Part shown: piece by piece, positions 55,837 through 64,000 of the stretch
Layout: the number at the start of each line of letters is the position of its first letter
Numbering within the stretch: position 1 is the first letter of the stretch
Assembly: GCA_016793445.1 (NCBI GenBank)
Contig: JAEUME010000002.1
Coordinates: 2,501 to 66,500 of the forward strand
Source: Hyphomicrobium sp.
Lineage (GTDB): Bacteria > Pseudomonadota > Alphaproteobacteria > Rhizobiales > Hyphomicrobiaceae
Direction of reading: 5' to 3'
DNA length: 64,000 nucleotides
Made by a program: the position numbers and the translations under genes
The notes under the pieces: model-generated
The model's input: only the letters and a program-made list of their open reading frames with translations
What the model was told of the DNA's origin: nothing
Databases searched by the model: none

Positions 55837-56229
55837 TTAGCGCCGGCGGAGAGTCATGCTCCCGCCGCCCCGTGCGCTGGAGAATGTCACCGTCTGGGAT
55901 CCGCCGCTCACCGTCACCCGGACGCGGCCCGAAATGTCGTACTCCGGATTGTGGAAGTCCCCCACATACTTATTGTTCGTGACCATGGATAACGAACCCG
56001 TCTGACGGATGGTGACAGAGGACGAGGCGCAGGTCGCGGCAACCGCAACCACCTTGGCACCTTGCGGCGTGTACGTGACGCGGCAGCGTACGTTTTCGCG
56101 CTTACCCTCTTTGGGCTGCACATAACCCGAGCCAGACCAGTCGCCCGATAGAATGTCTGCGCGGGCTGCACCAGGATGCGCAACCAGAACCGCAGCGAAA
56201 GCCAGTGGCAAAAGTCTTAAAACATTCAT
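55837..56229 (-). CDS. small secreted protein of unknown function
   Basis: A 130-residue protein. The ATG at 56229 has AAGGAG upstream and begins a signal peptide (MNVLRLLPLAFAAVLVAHPG, cleavage after ARA). The mature part starts ILSGDWSGSGYVQPKEGKRE and is beta-rich with two cysteines (VRCRVTYTP, ATCASSS), ending in a Gly/Ser/Arg stretch. Similar short secreted proteins with a GxWxGxG start occur in Rhizobiales. No function is known to me. Confidence 0.75.
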   Translation of the reverse strand: MNVLRLLPLAFAAVLVAHPGAARADILSGDWSGSGYVQPKEGKRENVRCRVTYTPQGAKVVAVAATCASSSVTIRQTGSLSMVTNNKYVGDFHNPEYDISGRVRVTVSGGSQTVTFSSARGGGSMTLRRR

Positions 56230-56440
56230 GATCGGCTCCTTCAAGGTCAACGGCTTTGGCCGGATCGCCCCGCTGATAAAATAATTCTAGCTAATATCGG
56301 TGCACGATGAAATATGGCCAATACCGGCGCATGTGCATTGGATACAATTTTCCTATCATGCGTCTGAAATGCACAGACTTCCGGCGCCGCTGGCGGCAGC
56401 GCCTTTGACTTTCCGGGTGCTTACAGCTCACATTAAAGCA

Positions 56441-57961
56441 ATGAGCTCCGATCCGGCACGGCCGCGTCCTATCATTGATTTGACTGCGCGCGTCTCCGGC
56501 GCGCTGTTCGCCGCACAACCTGCGGGTTTACGCCGGCTCTTCTTCACCGAGCTTTGGGAGCGCTTCTCCTATTATGGAATGCGCGCGCTTCTGACGCTCT
56601 TCATGGTCGCCCCCATCGCCGAGGGCGGTCTGGCGCTATCGACGCCGGACGCAGCACGCCTTTACGGCAACTACACGATGGCCGTTTACATGCTCTCCAT
56701 TCCGGGCGGCTTCATCGCCGACCGGATTTTGGGGGCACGCCGCTCGGTTCTCATCGGCGGATGGACGATCGCGCTCGGACACTACTGCCTCGCTTATCCG
56801 TCGCTGGCCACGTTCTATGCCGGGCTGGTGCTCATTGCGCTCGGAACAGGGCTATTCAAGCCCAACATTTCCGGCCTTGTCGGTGCCTTGTACGCCCCCG
56901 GAGACGACCGGCGGGACGCGGGCTTTTCGATCTTCTATACGGGGATCAATATCGGCGCGTTCATCGCGCCGCTCATCACGGGCTTCCTGGCACAAAGTGC
57001 GCTCTTCAAAGGCTGGCTGGCGTCGGCTGGGTTCGATCCGTCCGCAAGTTGGCACTGGGGTTTCGCGGCCGCAGGCGTGGGCATGACCTTCGCAATGGTG
57101 GAATTCATGCGCTCCGGCCATGCTCTGGAAGACCCCGTTTCACTGGCTGAGCGGCGCGCGGGCCGTGACGGGCTGTGGCGCGACGGGCTCTCAATGTCGG
57201 TGCTCACGTTCGTGCTTCTCGCCCTGGTCATTCTATCGGACGAGCCGGGCTTGGAATGGTTACGCTGGATGTTCCTCGCGCTTCCGCTCGCCGGCATCGC
57301 CTGGTGCCTGATGCAGCCAACCAGTGACCACAAGAGGCTGGCGGCAATCGGGGTCCTCTTTATCGCGGCGATGGTGTTCTTCGCCAGTTTCGAGCAGATG
57401 GGCTCATCGATGTCCCTGTTCGCCGACCGGCTGACAGACAATTCCCTGCTCGGGATAAGCTTCCCCTCCTCCTATTGGCAGGCGGTCAATCCGATCTTCG
57501 TGATCCTGTTTGCGCCGTTGATTGCGCTGCTTTGGCTGCGGCTGGGCCGCCGGCAACCTTCCGCGCCCATGAAATTCGCAGTCGGACTTACGCTGGTCGC
57601 GCTATCGTTCGCCTGGATGGTTCCTGCAGCCAAGCTGGCGGCGGAAGGAAGGGTATCGCCTATTTGGCTCGCGGGGTTGTTCTTCCTGCAAACGATAGGA
57701 GAGCTTCTGATTTCCCCGGTAGGCCTGTCGACCATGACCAAGCTCGCGCCGGCGCGCATGACCGGCCTCGTGCTGGGCCTGTGGTTCCTGGCCGCTGCCT
57801 TTGGCAACAAGCTGGCTGGCGTGCTGGGCGGCACGTTCCAAGCCGAGGATCCTGCAGCGCTGGTGAACTTCTTTGCGTCCCAGGCCCTGTGGATTGCAAT
57901 AGCCGCCGCGGCGATGCTTGCCGTCGTGCCCTGGGTAAAGCGCCTGAGCGGCGAGCACTGA
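56441..57961 (+). CDS. POT/PTR-family proton-dependent peptide transporter
   Basis: A 506-residue major-facilitator protein that imports di- and tripeptides with protons. The ATG at 56441 is chosen because the family motif ExxER (FFTELWERFSYYGMRALL) then falls at its normal distance from the N-terminus; the frame is open further upstream without protein-like content. The PTR2 signature FSIFYTGINIGAFIAPLITG and GTGLFKPNISGLVG are present. About 14 helices can be counted. Confidence 0.93.
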   Translation: MSSDPARPRPIIDLTARVSGALFAAQPAGLRRLFFTELWERFSYYGMRALLTLFMVAPIAEGGLALSTPDAARLYGNYTMAVYMLSIPGGFIADRILGARRSVLIGGWTIALGHYCLAYPSLATFYAGLVLIALGTGLFKPNISGLVGALYAPGDDRRDAGFSIFYTGINIGAFIAPLITGFLAQSALFKGWLASAGFDPSASWHWGFAAAGVGMTFAMVEFMRSGHALEDPVSLAERRAGRDGLWRDGLSMSVLTFVLLALVILSDEPGLEWLRWMFLALPLAGIAWCLMQPTSDHKRLAAIGVLFIAAMVFFASFEQMGSSMSLFADRLTDNSLLGISFPSSYWQAVNPIFVILFAPLIALLWLRLGRRQPSAPMKFAVGLTLVALSFAWMVPAAKLAAEGRVSPIWLAGLFFLQTIGELLISPVGLSTMTKLAPARMTGLVLGLWFLAAAFGNKLAGVLGGTFQAEDPAALVNFFASQALWIAIAAAAMLAVVPWVKRLSGEH

Positions 57962-58001
57962 CGCTTCTATCGCCGCGGGTGTCAGCCCTTCGGGCCATGA
58001 A

Positions 58002-58991
58002 TCACGCATTGACGATGCGCATCATCGCCTCGGGATAGCGCGTTCCGGCGGCTGCGCCGAACGGGAACGCCTCTTCGATCGCGTCGGTTTCGGCACCCGT
58101 GAGCACGATGTCAGCCGCGGCGAGGTTCTGCTCCAGGTAGCTGCGCCGCTTGGTGCCGAACAGCGGAACGATAAAGTCACGCTTGCCCAGCAGCCAGGCC
58201 AACGCCAACTGCGAGGGCGTCACGCCGCGCGCCTTCGCCAGTTCCTGCACTTTGGCCACAAGCTCGAGGTTCTTAGCGAAGTTTTCCCCCATGAAGCGGG
58301 GGCTGTTGCGGCGATAATCGTCCGGCTCGAAATCCTGCGGACTGCGTATGGCGCCTGTCAGAAACCCGCGACCCAGGGGACTGTAGGCGACAAAGCCAAT
58401 GCCGAGCGTGGCGCAGGTATCAAGCACGTCTGTCTCGGGATCGCGCGTCCACAACGAGTATTCCGATTGCACCGCCGTTATCGGGTGAACCTTGGCGGCG
58501 CGCTCTATGGTCTGCGAAGAGGCCTCGCTAAGCCCGATGAAGCGCACCTTGCCAGCCTTTACCAGCTCCGCCATCGCGCCGACGGTGTCCTCGATCGGCG
58601 TCGCCGGGTCGACGCGGTGTTGATAGTAGAGGTCGATATGATCCGTACCTAGCCGCTTCAGGCTGCCCTCGACCGATTGCCTGACATACTCGGGCCGTCC
58701 ATTGACGCCGCGCTTGGTGGGATCGGCAGGGTCGCGCACGATGCCAAACTTTGTGGCGAGAAAGACCTTGTCCCGCTTGCCCTTGATCGCGCGGCCCACC
58801 AGTTCCTCGTTGGTGTGCGGGCCGTACATGTCGGCGGTGTCAAGAAAGTCGACGCCAAGTTCAATCGCCCGGTCGATGGTGGCGATGGCCTCCGCATCGT
58901 CGCGCTTGCCGTAAAAATCGGTCATGCCCATGCAGCCGAGAGCGAGAGCGGAAACGGTGGGGCCGGCAGACCCTAAGCGGCGCGTCTTCAT
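58002..58991 (-). CDS. aldo/keto reductase
   Basis: A 329-residue NADPH-dependent cytosolic oxidoreductase of the AKR superfamily. The catalytic residues are D and Y in [21 protein letters not shown] in [10 protein letters not shown] and H in LYYQHRVDP. The C-terminal [20 protein letters not shown] binds the cofactor phosphate. It resembles the AKR13-like general stress group; the physiological substrate is unknown. Confidence 0.93.
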   Translation of the reverse strand: MKTRRLGSAGPTVSALALGCMGMTDFYGKRDDAEAIATIDRAIELGVDFLDTADMYGPHTNEELVGRAIKGKRDKVFLATKFGIVRDPADPTKRGVNGRPEYVRQSVEGSLKRLGTDHIDLYYQHRVDPATPIEDTVGAMAELVKAGKVRFIGLSEASSQTIERAAKVHPITAVQSEYSLWTRDPETDVLDTCATLGIGFVAYSPLGRGFLTGAIRSPQDFEPDDYRRNSPRFMGENFAKNLELVAKVQELAKARGVTPSQLALAWLLGKRDFIVPLFGTKRRSYLEQNLAAADIVLTGAETDAIEEAFPFGAAAGTRYPEAMMRIVNA

Positions 58992-59304
58992 CTAGATAGG
59001 CCTTCTCGTTGGGAGGGGCGTTGATTTCGATATGGTGATGTGGGGGTTGATCGCGGCATTGCCAATCACGACGATAGGCCGTGTCCGCGCCATTGGGCTT
59101 AACCGTATGGCGTCATTGAATTTATTGCTGAACTCACCATGTCACGCGCATGCCGCCTTGACACCCTGGCAACGGGCGGGTGAATTCGCACCCGCAAGAT
59201 CACCCCGCCTCAGGTATACGTCTGTATATTTTGAAGGATGTCTTGGCGGCCGCACCGCCGGTTAGCACCGCACCGTCATCAGCGGAAACGAGAGAGAGGC
59301 TCCC
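58992..59304. other. upstream region of accA
   Basis: About 313 bases. TTGACA at 59158-59163 is a fair -35 element, but the -10 hexamer at 17 bases spacing (TGAATT) is poor; TATATT at 59226 is another candidate. No gene is visible; xerD, often found before accA in this group, is absent here. Confidence 0.35.
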
Positions 59305-60273
59305 TTGAGCGCGCAAGCCGCCATCCGCACCTATCTGCCCTTTGAAACGCCTATTCTCGAGCTGGAAAGCAAGGTCGCAGAACTCAAAACGCTCCAAGCG
59401 GAAGGCAAGGGCGTGCAGATCGGCGACGAAATCTCCAAGCTGGAGCAGAAAGCGAAGGCCGCCCTCGTGGATATGTACGCCAAGCTCACGCCCTGGCAGA
59501 AAACGCTGGTGGCGCGCCATCCCGAGCGTCCTCACTGCCTTGAGTTCGTGCACGGGCTGATCGAGGATTTTACGCCGCTCGCCGGCGACCGTTACTTCGC
59601 CGAGGACGAGGCGATCATCGGCGGCATGGGCCGCTTTCGCGGCCGCTCGGTGATGGTGCTCGGCAATGAAAAGGGCTCCGACACCGAAGGCCGGATCAAG
59701 CACAACTTCGGCATGGCCAAGCCCGAAGGCTACCGCAAGGCCGTACGCCTGATGGAAATGGCCGACCGCTTCAATCTGCCGGTCATCACGTTCGTTGACA
59801 CGCCGGGCGCCTATCCCGGCATCGGCGCAGAGGAGCGCGGCCAGGCGGAAGCCATTGCGCGCTCCACGGAATGCTGCCTCAGGCTTGGCGTGCCGGTCGT
59901 CTCGGTCATCGTGGGCGAGGGTGGCTCGGGCGGGGCCATCGCCATCGCCACAGCCAACCGGATCTTGATGCTCGAACACGCGATCTACTCGGTGATTTCG
60001 CCGGAAGGCGCCGCGTCCATCATCTGGCGTGACAGCAACAAGAAGGAAGAAGCTGCGACCAACATGAAGATCACGGCGCAAGACCTCGACCAGCTCGGCG
60101 TCATCGACGTGATCATCCGCGAACCCGTCGGGGGCGCACATCGCGACCGCGAGCAAGTCATCACTTCGACCGGCAACGCCATCTCGCGGGCCATTGCGGA
60201 GTTCGACGGCAAGTCGCCCCAGGAGATTCGCCAGCAGCGCGAAGACCGTTTCATGAACATCGGCCGACTCTAG
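59305..60273 (+). CDS. accA: acetyl-CoA carboxylase carboxyltransferase subunit alpha
   Basis: Transfers carboxyl from biotin to acetyl-CoA together with AccD, giving malonyl-CoA for fatty acid synthesis. The 322 residues show YLPFETPILELESKVAELKT, the central GMAKPEGYRKAVRLMEMADR and TFVDTPGAYPGIGAEERGQA, and GEGGSGGAIAIATANRILML. The start is a TTG with GAGAGAGG five bases upstream; no ATG is available without losing conserved residues. Confidence 0.97.
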   Translation: MSAQAAIRTYLPFETPILELESKVAELKTLQAEGKGVQIGDEISKLEQKAKAALVDMYAKLTPWQKTLVARHPERPHCLEFVHGLIEDFTPLAGDRYFAEDEAIIGGMGRFRGRSVMVLGNEKGSDTEGRIKHNFGMAKPEGYRKAVRLMEMADRFNLPVITFVDTPGAYPGIGAEERGQAEAIARSTECCLRLGVPVVSVIVGEGGSGGAIAIATANRILMLEHAIYSVISPEGAASIIWRDSNKKEEAATNMKITAQDLDQLGVIDVIIREPVGGAHRDREQVITSTGNAISRAIAEFDGKSPQEIRQQREDRFMNIGRL

Positions 60274-60613
60274 GAGGACCCGTCTGGCCAAGACTTGAGC
60301 ATAAGCGCGGGGCCTAACGCCGCGCCGTCTGTTAACTTCCTGGATCTGTGGTTGAATTTTTGCGCGTTCCCGCCTTAGAGCCCGCTCGATGCGCCCTTCC
60401 GGCGCCGCATTCATCCACATACTGAGCTTGACAGGTACCTGTGCTGCGCCCAAACGGCGTGTAGACTCCTAATCATTCGTAATTCGTGGCGTGGGCGTAT
60501 CGGAAGGGGGCAGCGCGGGGGCGCGAGCAACCACAAGCGTTAGTTGGAAAACTGATGCAGGGTGTGCCGGCGAGAACCGGGCGAAGCACACGAGACGAAG
60601 GGGTACGAGGGAT
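60274..60613. other. intergenic region between accA and the L,D-transpeptidase
   Basis: About 340 bases. A GC hairpin (GCGCGG / CCGCGC, 60305-60325) after accA lacks a clear T-run. A second inverted repeat GTGTGC / GCACAC (60562-60591) lies close before the next gene. No coding sequence is recognised. Confidence 0.4.
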
Positions 60614-61633
60614 TTGACTGCACGCCTTGCCAATCCCGGTCTAGAGAGAGGACCCGCGTCTACGCGGCGTAAAGGCACGCGCGCTGCGCTCGCCGCTGCG
60701 TGCGTCCTTATCCTTGCGGCTTGCTCCAGCGCGCCGGTCATCCCGCCGCCCTCCGAAGTCCCGCTTGGCAAGGACACCCTGAATCTGCTCGCAAAGAAGG
60801 GCATGCAGCCGGGCGCGCCGGTGTTCGTGCGCGTCTTCAAGGAGGAGAGCGAACTGGAGATCTGGAAGCAGCGCGACGACGGCCGCTTCTATCACTTCAA
60901 AACGTACCCGATCTGCAATTGGTCGGGTGAGATCGGACCCAAGATCAAGCAGGGCGACCGCCAGGCGCCGGAAGGCTTCTACACGATCACGCCCGCGCTG
61001 ATGAACCCGAACTCGAAGTACTATCTCTCCTTCAACCTGGGCTATCCCAACGGTTTCGACAAATCGTTGGGCCGCACGGGCGACAGCGTGATGGTGCACG
61101 GCAAGTGCCGCTCGGCGGGCTGCTATGCCATGACCGACGCCATGATGGAGGAGATCTACGGACTGACGCGCGAAGCGCTCAAGTCGGGTCAGCCGTCTTT
61201 CCAGCTTCAGGCGCTGCCTTTCCGGATGACGGACGCGCGCATGGCCCAGATGAAGAACCACAAATGGTACGCCTTCTGGCAGACGTTGAAGCAGGGCTAC
61301 GACCACTTCGAGAAATATCGTGTGCCGCCTGAGGTGGTGGTGTGCGAACGCCGCTACGTGGTCAACGTGGTTGCCCAGAGCCGGCCTGATCCTGCCGCAA
61401 TGTGCCCGCCACTGGCGCGCCCCGTCGTCACCGCATTCACGCCGTTGCCTGAGCCCCAGGAAATCAGCGTCGCAACCGGCAGCAAGATGAAGGGCATTGT
61501 CGATCCCGACAACGAACCGACCGCCGCCGATGTCGCATCCGCCAAAGCCGCCGCCAGCACGGCAGTGACGAACGCCCCAACGCCGGCCTACGGTACCGGC
61601 ATGGGCTCACCCACGTTCGCTGGCAATCAGTAG
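60614..61633 (+). CDS. lipoprotein L,D-transpeptidase (YkuD/YafK family)
   Basis: Envelope enzyme expected to form or cut 3-3 cross-links in peptidoglycan or to attach or release lipoproteins. The likely start is a TTG at 60614 with AAGGGG upstream (339 residues), followed by a basic lead and lipoprotein signal ending in ILAAC (lipobox). The catalytic motif is H162-GKCRSAG-C170 in VMVHGKCRSAGCYAM. The repeat-like opening GAPVFVRVFKEESELEIW recurs in the truncated gene at 63.6 kb. The C-terminal 60 residues are low-complexity Ala/Thr/Pro. Confidence 0.9.
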   Translation: MTARLANPGLERGPASTRRKGTRAALAAACVLILAACSSAPVIPPPSEVPLGKDTLNLLAKKGMQPGAPVFVRVFKEESELEIWKQRDDGRFYHFKTYPICNWSGEIGPKIKQGDRQAPEGFYTITPALMNPNSKYYLSFNLGYPNGFDKSLGRTGDSVMVHGKCRSAGCYAMTDAMMEEIYGLTREALKSGQPSFQLQALPFRMTDARMAQMKNHKWYAFWQTLKQGYDHFEKYRVPPEVVVCERRYVVNVVAQSRPDPAAMCPPLARPVVTAFTPLPEPQEISVATGSKMKGIVDPDNEPTAADVASAKAAASTAVTNAPTPAYGTGMGSPTFAGNQ

Positions 61634-61678
61634 AGCCGCTGCCCGGCTGGCAATGCCTCGCCCCTAAAACAGGTCCTT

Positions 61679-62359
61679 TCAACTTGAAAGAAACCGAGCG
61701 GGCATCTTGTCCCGATAGGGGAACATCTCGAAAAAGGGGCGCGCTTCGTTCAGCACCTTGCGGAAGGAAGGCCGTTCAAGCAACCGCTCGAAGTACGCCC
61801 GCAGGTTATGGTGACTCTCGGGGAACGGTACGACGATGCCGGCATAGAAAAGTGCAGGAGCAGCGGCGGCATCCGCCATGCTGAACTGGTCGCCCGCAAT
61901 CCACGTCCCGTTCGCCGCCTGGCGATCGATCATGCCGTACGCCGTCAGTAACCGGCGTTGCGCGCCTTCGACGCCCGCGGGATCGCGCGCGTCCTCCGGG
62001 CGAATACGATCGAGCACGATTTTCTGCATCGGGTCTTGCACGTGAAGATCAAAGAGCCGGTCCCACAAACGCACCTGAAGGCAGGCCTCCGGATCGCCCG
62101 GCAGCATCGGAGCCGGGCCAGGGTAATACTGGTCCAGATATTCTATGATGATCGAAGTTTCCGGTACGATCTGCCCTTTGCCGGTATCGCGTAAGATGGG
62201 CATCTTGCCCACGGGCCACAGATCCAGGAACTGCGCTTGCTCGCCGGGATTGCCAAGATCGACAATATGCGCGTCGAACGCAGTGCCTGCCTCGTAAAGC
62301 GCGATCAGGACTTTATGACAGAACGACGCCAGCGGATGGTAATAGAGTTCAAGCGGCAT
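61679..62359 (-). CDS. glutathione S-transferase family protein
   Basis: A 226-residue cytosolic protein with the thioredoxin-like N-terminal domain (LELYYHPLASFCHKVLIALY; SFC may hold the catalytic Ser or Cys) and the glutathione-contact segment VPETSIIIEYLDQYYPG. The helical C-terminal domain includes GTWIAGDQFSMADAAAAPAL. GGAGG precedes the ATG. Substrate unknown. Confidence 0.92.
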   Translation of the reverse strand: MPLELYYHPLASFCHKVLIALYEAGTAFDAHIVDLGNPGEQAQFLDLWPVGKMPILRDTGKGQIVPETSIIIEYLDQYYPGPAPMLPGDPEACLQVRLWDRLFDLHVQDPMQKIVLDRIRPEDARDPAGVEGAQRRLLTAYGMIDRQAANGTWIAGDQFSMADAAAAPALFYAGIVVPFPESHHNLRAYFERLLERPSFRKVLNEARPFFEMFPYRDKMPARFLSS

Positions 62360-62429
62360 ACCGGCCTCCAGCCGAGGTGGGTGCGCGTTATTTTTCGAGT
62401 GAGTAACAAAGAGTAACTCAGGCCCCAGA

Positions 62430-63545
62430 TTACGATAGGGGGTCAGTCAGGAACAGCATCACGCGCAAGCCGCCGTGCGCTATGGGACCGAACGGCGGCG
62501 CAAACGTTAGACCTGTAGCCTTCGCAAGCTCCGTTTCCGTCGTCACCAAGCCGACGCGCCATCCCTTAAATCGCGTTGCAAGCGTGCGCCCCGCCCCACG
62601 GTAGAGCGCGCGAAGTGCCTTCTTGTCGCCGATACGCGCTCCGTAAGGCGGGTTGACAATGACAAGTCCGGGCGGACCGTCCGGCGCAACAAGGTCTTCA
62701 ATCGCTTCCTGGCGAAAACTGGTTATGCCGCCAACGCCAGCGCGCTCAGCATTCGCAAGGCTCATGCGAATTGCGCCAGTATCCTTGTCACTGCCGTAGA
62801 ATCGAACTTGCGGCTTTGCCACGTCCTTTGGCGCCCGCATGTGTGCCCACGCCTGCGCGTCGAACGTCGCCAGTTGCTCGAACGCGAAACGCCGCGAACG
62901 TCCCGGCTTCATTCCGCAGGCAATCTCCGCGGCCTCGATGACGAAGGTGCCCGATCCACACATCGGATCGACAACGGGCTCGCGCCCATCGTAGCCGCAC
63001 TGACGCAAGAGAAGCGAGGCGATGGTCTCGCGCATCGGCGCCTTGTTGACTGCTTCCTTGAAGCCGCGCCTATGCAGCAATTCGCCCGAGGTATCGATCG
63101 CAACCGTGCACACGTCGCCTTCGATGCGCACCTTGATCAGAACCTCGGCTTCGGCTGACTGCGGCGCTCCGGTTTCATCATGGATCGCACGCGCAATGCG
63201 CTCGGCCGCCGCACCGGAATGATAAATGCGCGAGGTCCGGCATGTCGCGTCCACGCGAAACGGAACGTCGGAGCGTAGCACCTCACGCCAAGGCAGGCGG
63301 TGCGCGCGTTTGTCGAGTTGGGCGAGATGCAGAGCCCTGAAAGAACCAACGCGCGCCAACACGCGGCTCGCTCCGCGAATTTCCAGATTGGCGCGCCAAA
63401 CGTCGTTCCAACCACCCATGAGCGCGACGCCGCCTTTGACGGCGCGCGCCCGGGCAAAGCCCTTCTCAACAGCCTCTGCGCAAAGAGTGACTTCCAGGCC
63501 AGGAACGGACACCAGGAAGATTTCGAAATCATCGATAGAGGTCAT
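62430..63545 (-). CDS. THUMP-domain class I RNA methyltransferase (RlmL-N/YcbY-like)
   Basis: A 371-residue enzyme expected to methylate guanine N2 in 23S rRNA. Residues 1-165 are the RlmL-like N-terminal and THUMP parts (FEIFLVSVPGLEVTLCAEAV, PFRVDATCRTSRIYHSG), and the methyltransferase domain follows with VDPMCGSGTFVIEAAEIACG and the catalytic NPPYGARIGD. It corresponds to the first half of E. coli RlmKL; the RlmK half is not attached. It is divergent from the second L,D-transpeptidase. Confidence 0.92.
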   Translation of the reverse strand: MTSIDDFEIFLVSVPGLEVTLCAEAVEKGFARARAVKGGVALMGGWNDVWRANLEIRGASRVLARVGSFRALHLAQLDKRAHRLPWREVLRSDVPFRVDATCRTSRIYHSGAAAERIARAIHDETGAPQSAEAEVLIKVRIEGDVCTVAIDTSGELLHRRGFKEAVNKAPMRETIASLLLRQCGYDGREPVVDPMCGSGTFVIEAAEIACGMKPGRSRRFAFEQLATFDAQAWAHMRAPKDVAKPQVRFYGSDKDTGAIRMSLANAERAGVGGITSFRQEAIEDLVAPDGPPGLVIVNPPYGARIGDKKALRALYRGAGRTLATRFKGWRVGLVTTETELAKATGLTFAPPFGPIAHGGLRVMLFLTDPLS

Positions 63546-63645
63546 TGACGGTCTTCGGGCAGTGTTGCACGCGTCGGCAGCGCTGGCATCCTATCCAACT
63601 CTGGGTCTGTAAATCGCCTCGTTCTTGGTTATCATCGGCCGCACG

Positions 63646-64000
63646 ATGACGACACCTCAAATGCAGCCATCGCGAGCGTCCCGCCCGCAACGCCCTCAGC
63701 GCCGCTGGCCCCGCCGCATCGCGATGATCGCCCTCGTCGCGATCGCGGGCGTCGTCGCGTTTCTCGCGGGGGATTGGCTGAGGCTCTCGCCGCGCGAGGC
63801 GGATGAACGGCGCATTGCGTTCGAGCGTACCGAGCGCAGCTGGCGCGCTGGCCTGGGGCTGACGTTGCCTGGGGCGCTCGACCTCGCGGACCTCCAGAAC
63901 CGGCTTGCCGAACATAACCTGACCGAGGGCGCGCCTGTCCTGATCCGCATCTTCAAGCGTGAGTTCGAGCTTGAACTTTGGCTGGCGCGCGAGGGCGCGT
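63646..64000 (+). CDS. second YkuD-type L,D-transpeptidase, cut by the window end
   Basis: The ATG at 63646 opens a frame that runs off the window (118 codons visible). A basic N-terminus (RPQRPQRRWPRR) and one membrane helix (IAMIALVAIAGVVAFLAG) are followed by LTEGAPVLIRIFKREFELEL, which matches MQPGAPVFVRVFKEESELEI in the lipoprotein enzyme at 60.6 kb. The catalytic HGxxxSxGC part would lie beyond the edge. Family assignment rests on that match. Confidence 0.8.
   Translation, partial: MTTPQMQPSRASRPQRPQRRWPRRIAMIALVAIAGVVAFLAGDWLRLSPREADERRIAFERTERSWRAGLGLTLPGALDLADLQNRLAEHNLTEGAPVLIRIFKREFELELWLAREGA

Noticed and set aside
60562-60591. A structured RNA before the L,D-transpeptidase gene
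   Set aside because: Only a 6-bp stem (GTGTGC / GCACAC) can be supported by eye, with no known RNA family pattern.
1-64000. CRISPR arrays, phage modules or intact insertion sequences
   Set aside because: No regularly spaced repeats, transposase, integrase or phage structural genes were seen.

Overview
The window reads as chromosome of an alphaproteobacterium, most likely Hyphomicrobiales (Rhizobiales), from a Hyphomicrobium-like or other methylotroph-related lineage. Pointers seen in the sequence are the irr-fabA-fabB-fabI cluster, the prfA-prmC-DUF4167-clpB block, the coaBC-dut pair, a tRNA-His without an encoded G-1 and with A73, a phasin, and a Rhizobiales-type intergenic repeat. The DNA is GC-rich and densely coding, with short operons on both strands. 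The genus assignment is inference.

Layout. 1-2.2 kb: end of an M23 peptidase gene and a META-type secreted protein. 2.3-5 kb: a quinohemoprotein PQQ alcohol dehydrogenase, noticeably less GC-rich than its neighbours, beside the decayed tail of a second such enzyme on the opposite strand. 5-16.3 kb: a long minus-strand housekeeping block (lysC, ptsP, an HTH-membrane protein, prfA, prmC, a DUF4167 protein, clpB). 16.5-20.4 kb: ubiG, a ModE-type regulator, modB-modC without modA, a DMT exporter and tRNA-His. 20.6-27 kb: phasin, a soluble histidine kinase, an iron(III) ABC operon with an unusual eight-cysteine protein between binding protein and permease and a candidate Irr box upstream, and an M15 peptidase. 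27.5-37.7 kb: a DUF4212-sodium/solute symporter fusion, a PCuAC copper chaperone, coaBC-dut, cysK, a MoeB/ThiF-like protein, an M50 protease, a D-2-hydroxyacid dehydrogenase and an SH3 protein.

37.7-42.9 kb: Irr divergent from the unsaturated fatty acid genes fabA-fabB-fabI, then a conserved small protein and murI. 43-45.8 kb: a copper-type P-type ATPase with YHS and HMBD metal domains and a small secreted cationic protein. 45.8-49.9 kb: a surface-glycan set (GtrA flippase-like, UDP-galactopyranose-mutase-like flavoprotein, GT-C-like membrane glycosyltransferase). 50-52.7 kb: rpsO-pnp, with a hairpin plus T-run in the rpsO leader. 52.9-64 kb: MEKHLA protein, PQQ-type sugar dehydrogenase, GNAT acetyltransferase followed by a tandem hairpin repeat, a POT peptide transporter, an aldo/keto reductase, accA, a lipoprotein L,D-transpeptidase, a GST, a THUMP RNA methyltransferase and the start of a second L,D-transpeptidase cut by the window edge.

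No phage, intact insertion sequence, CRISPR array or rRNA is visible. The most notable items are the Cys-rich iron-operon protein with its candidate Irr box, the fused DUF4212 symporter, the likely ATT start of modB, the decayed PQQ dehydrogenase, and the tandem repeat overlapping the stop codon of the GNAT gene.
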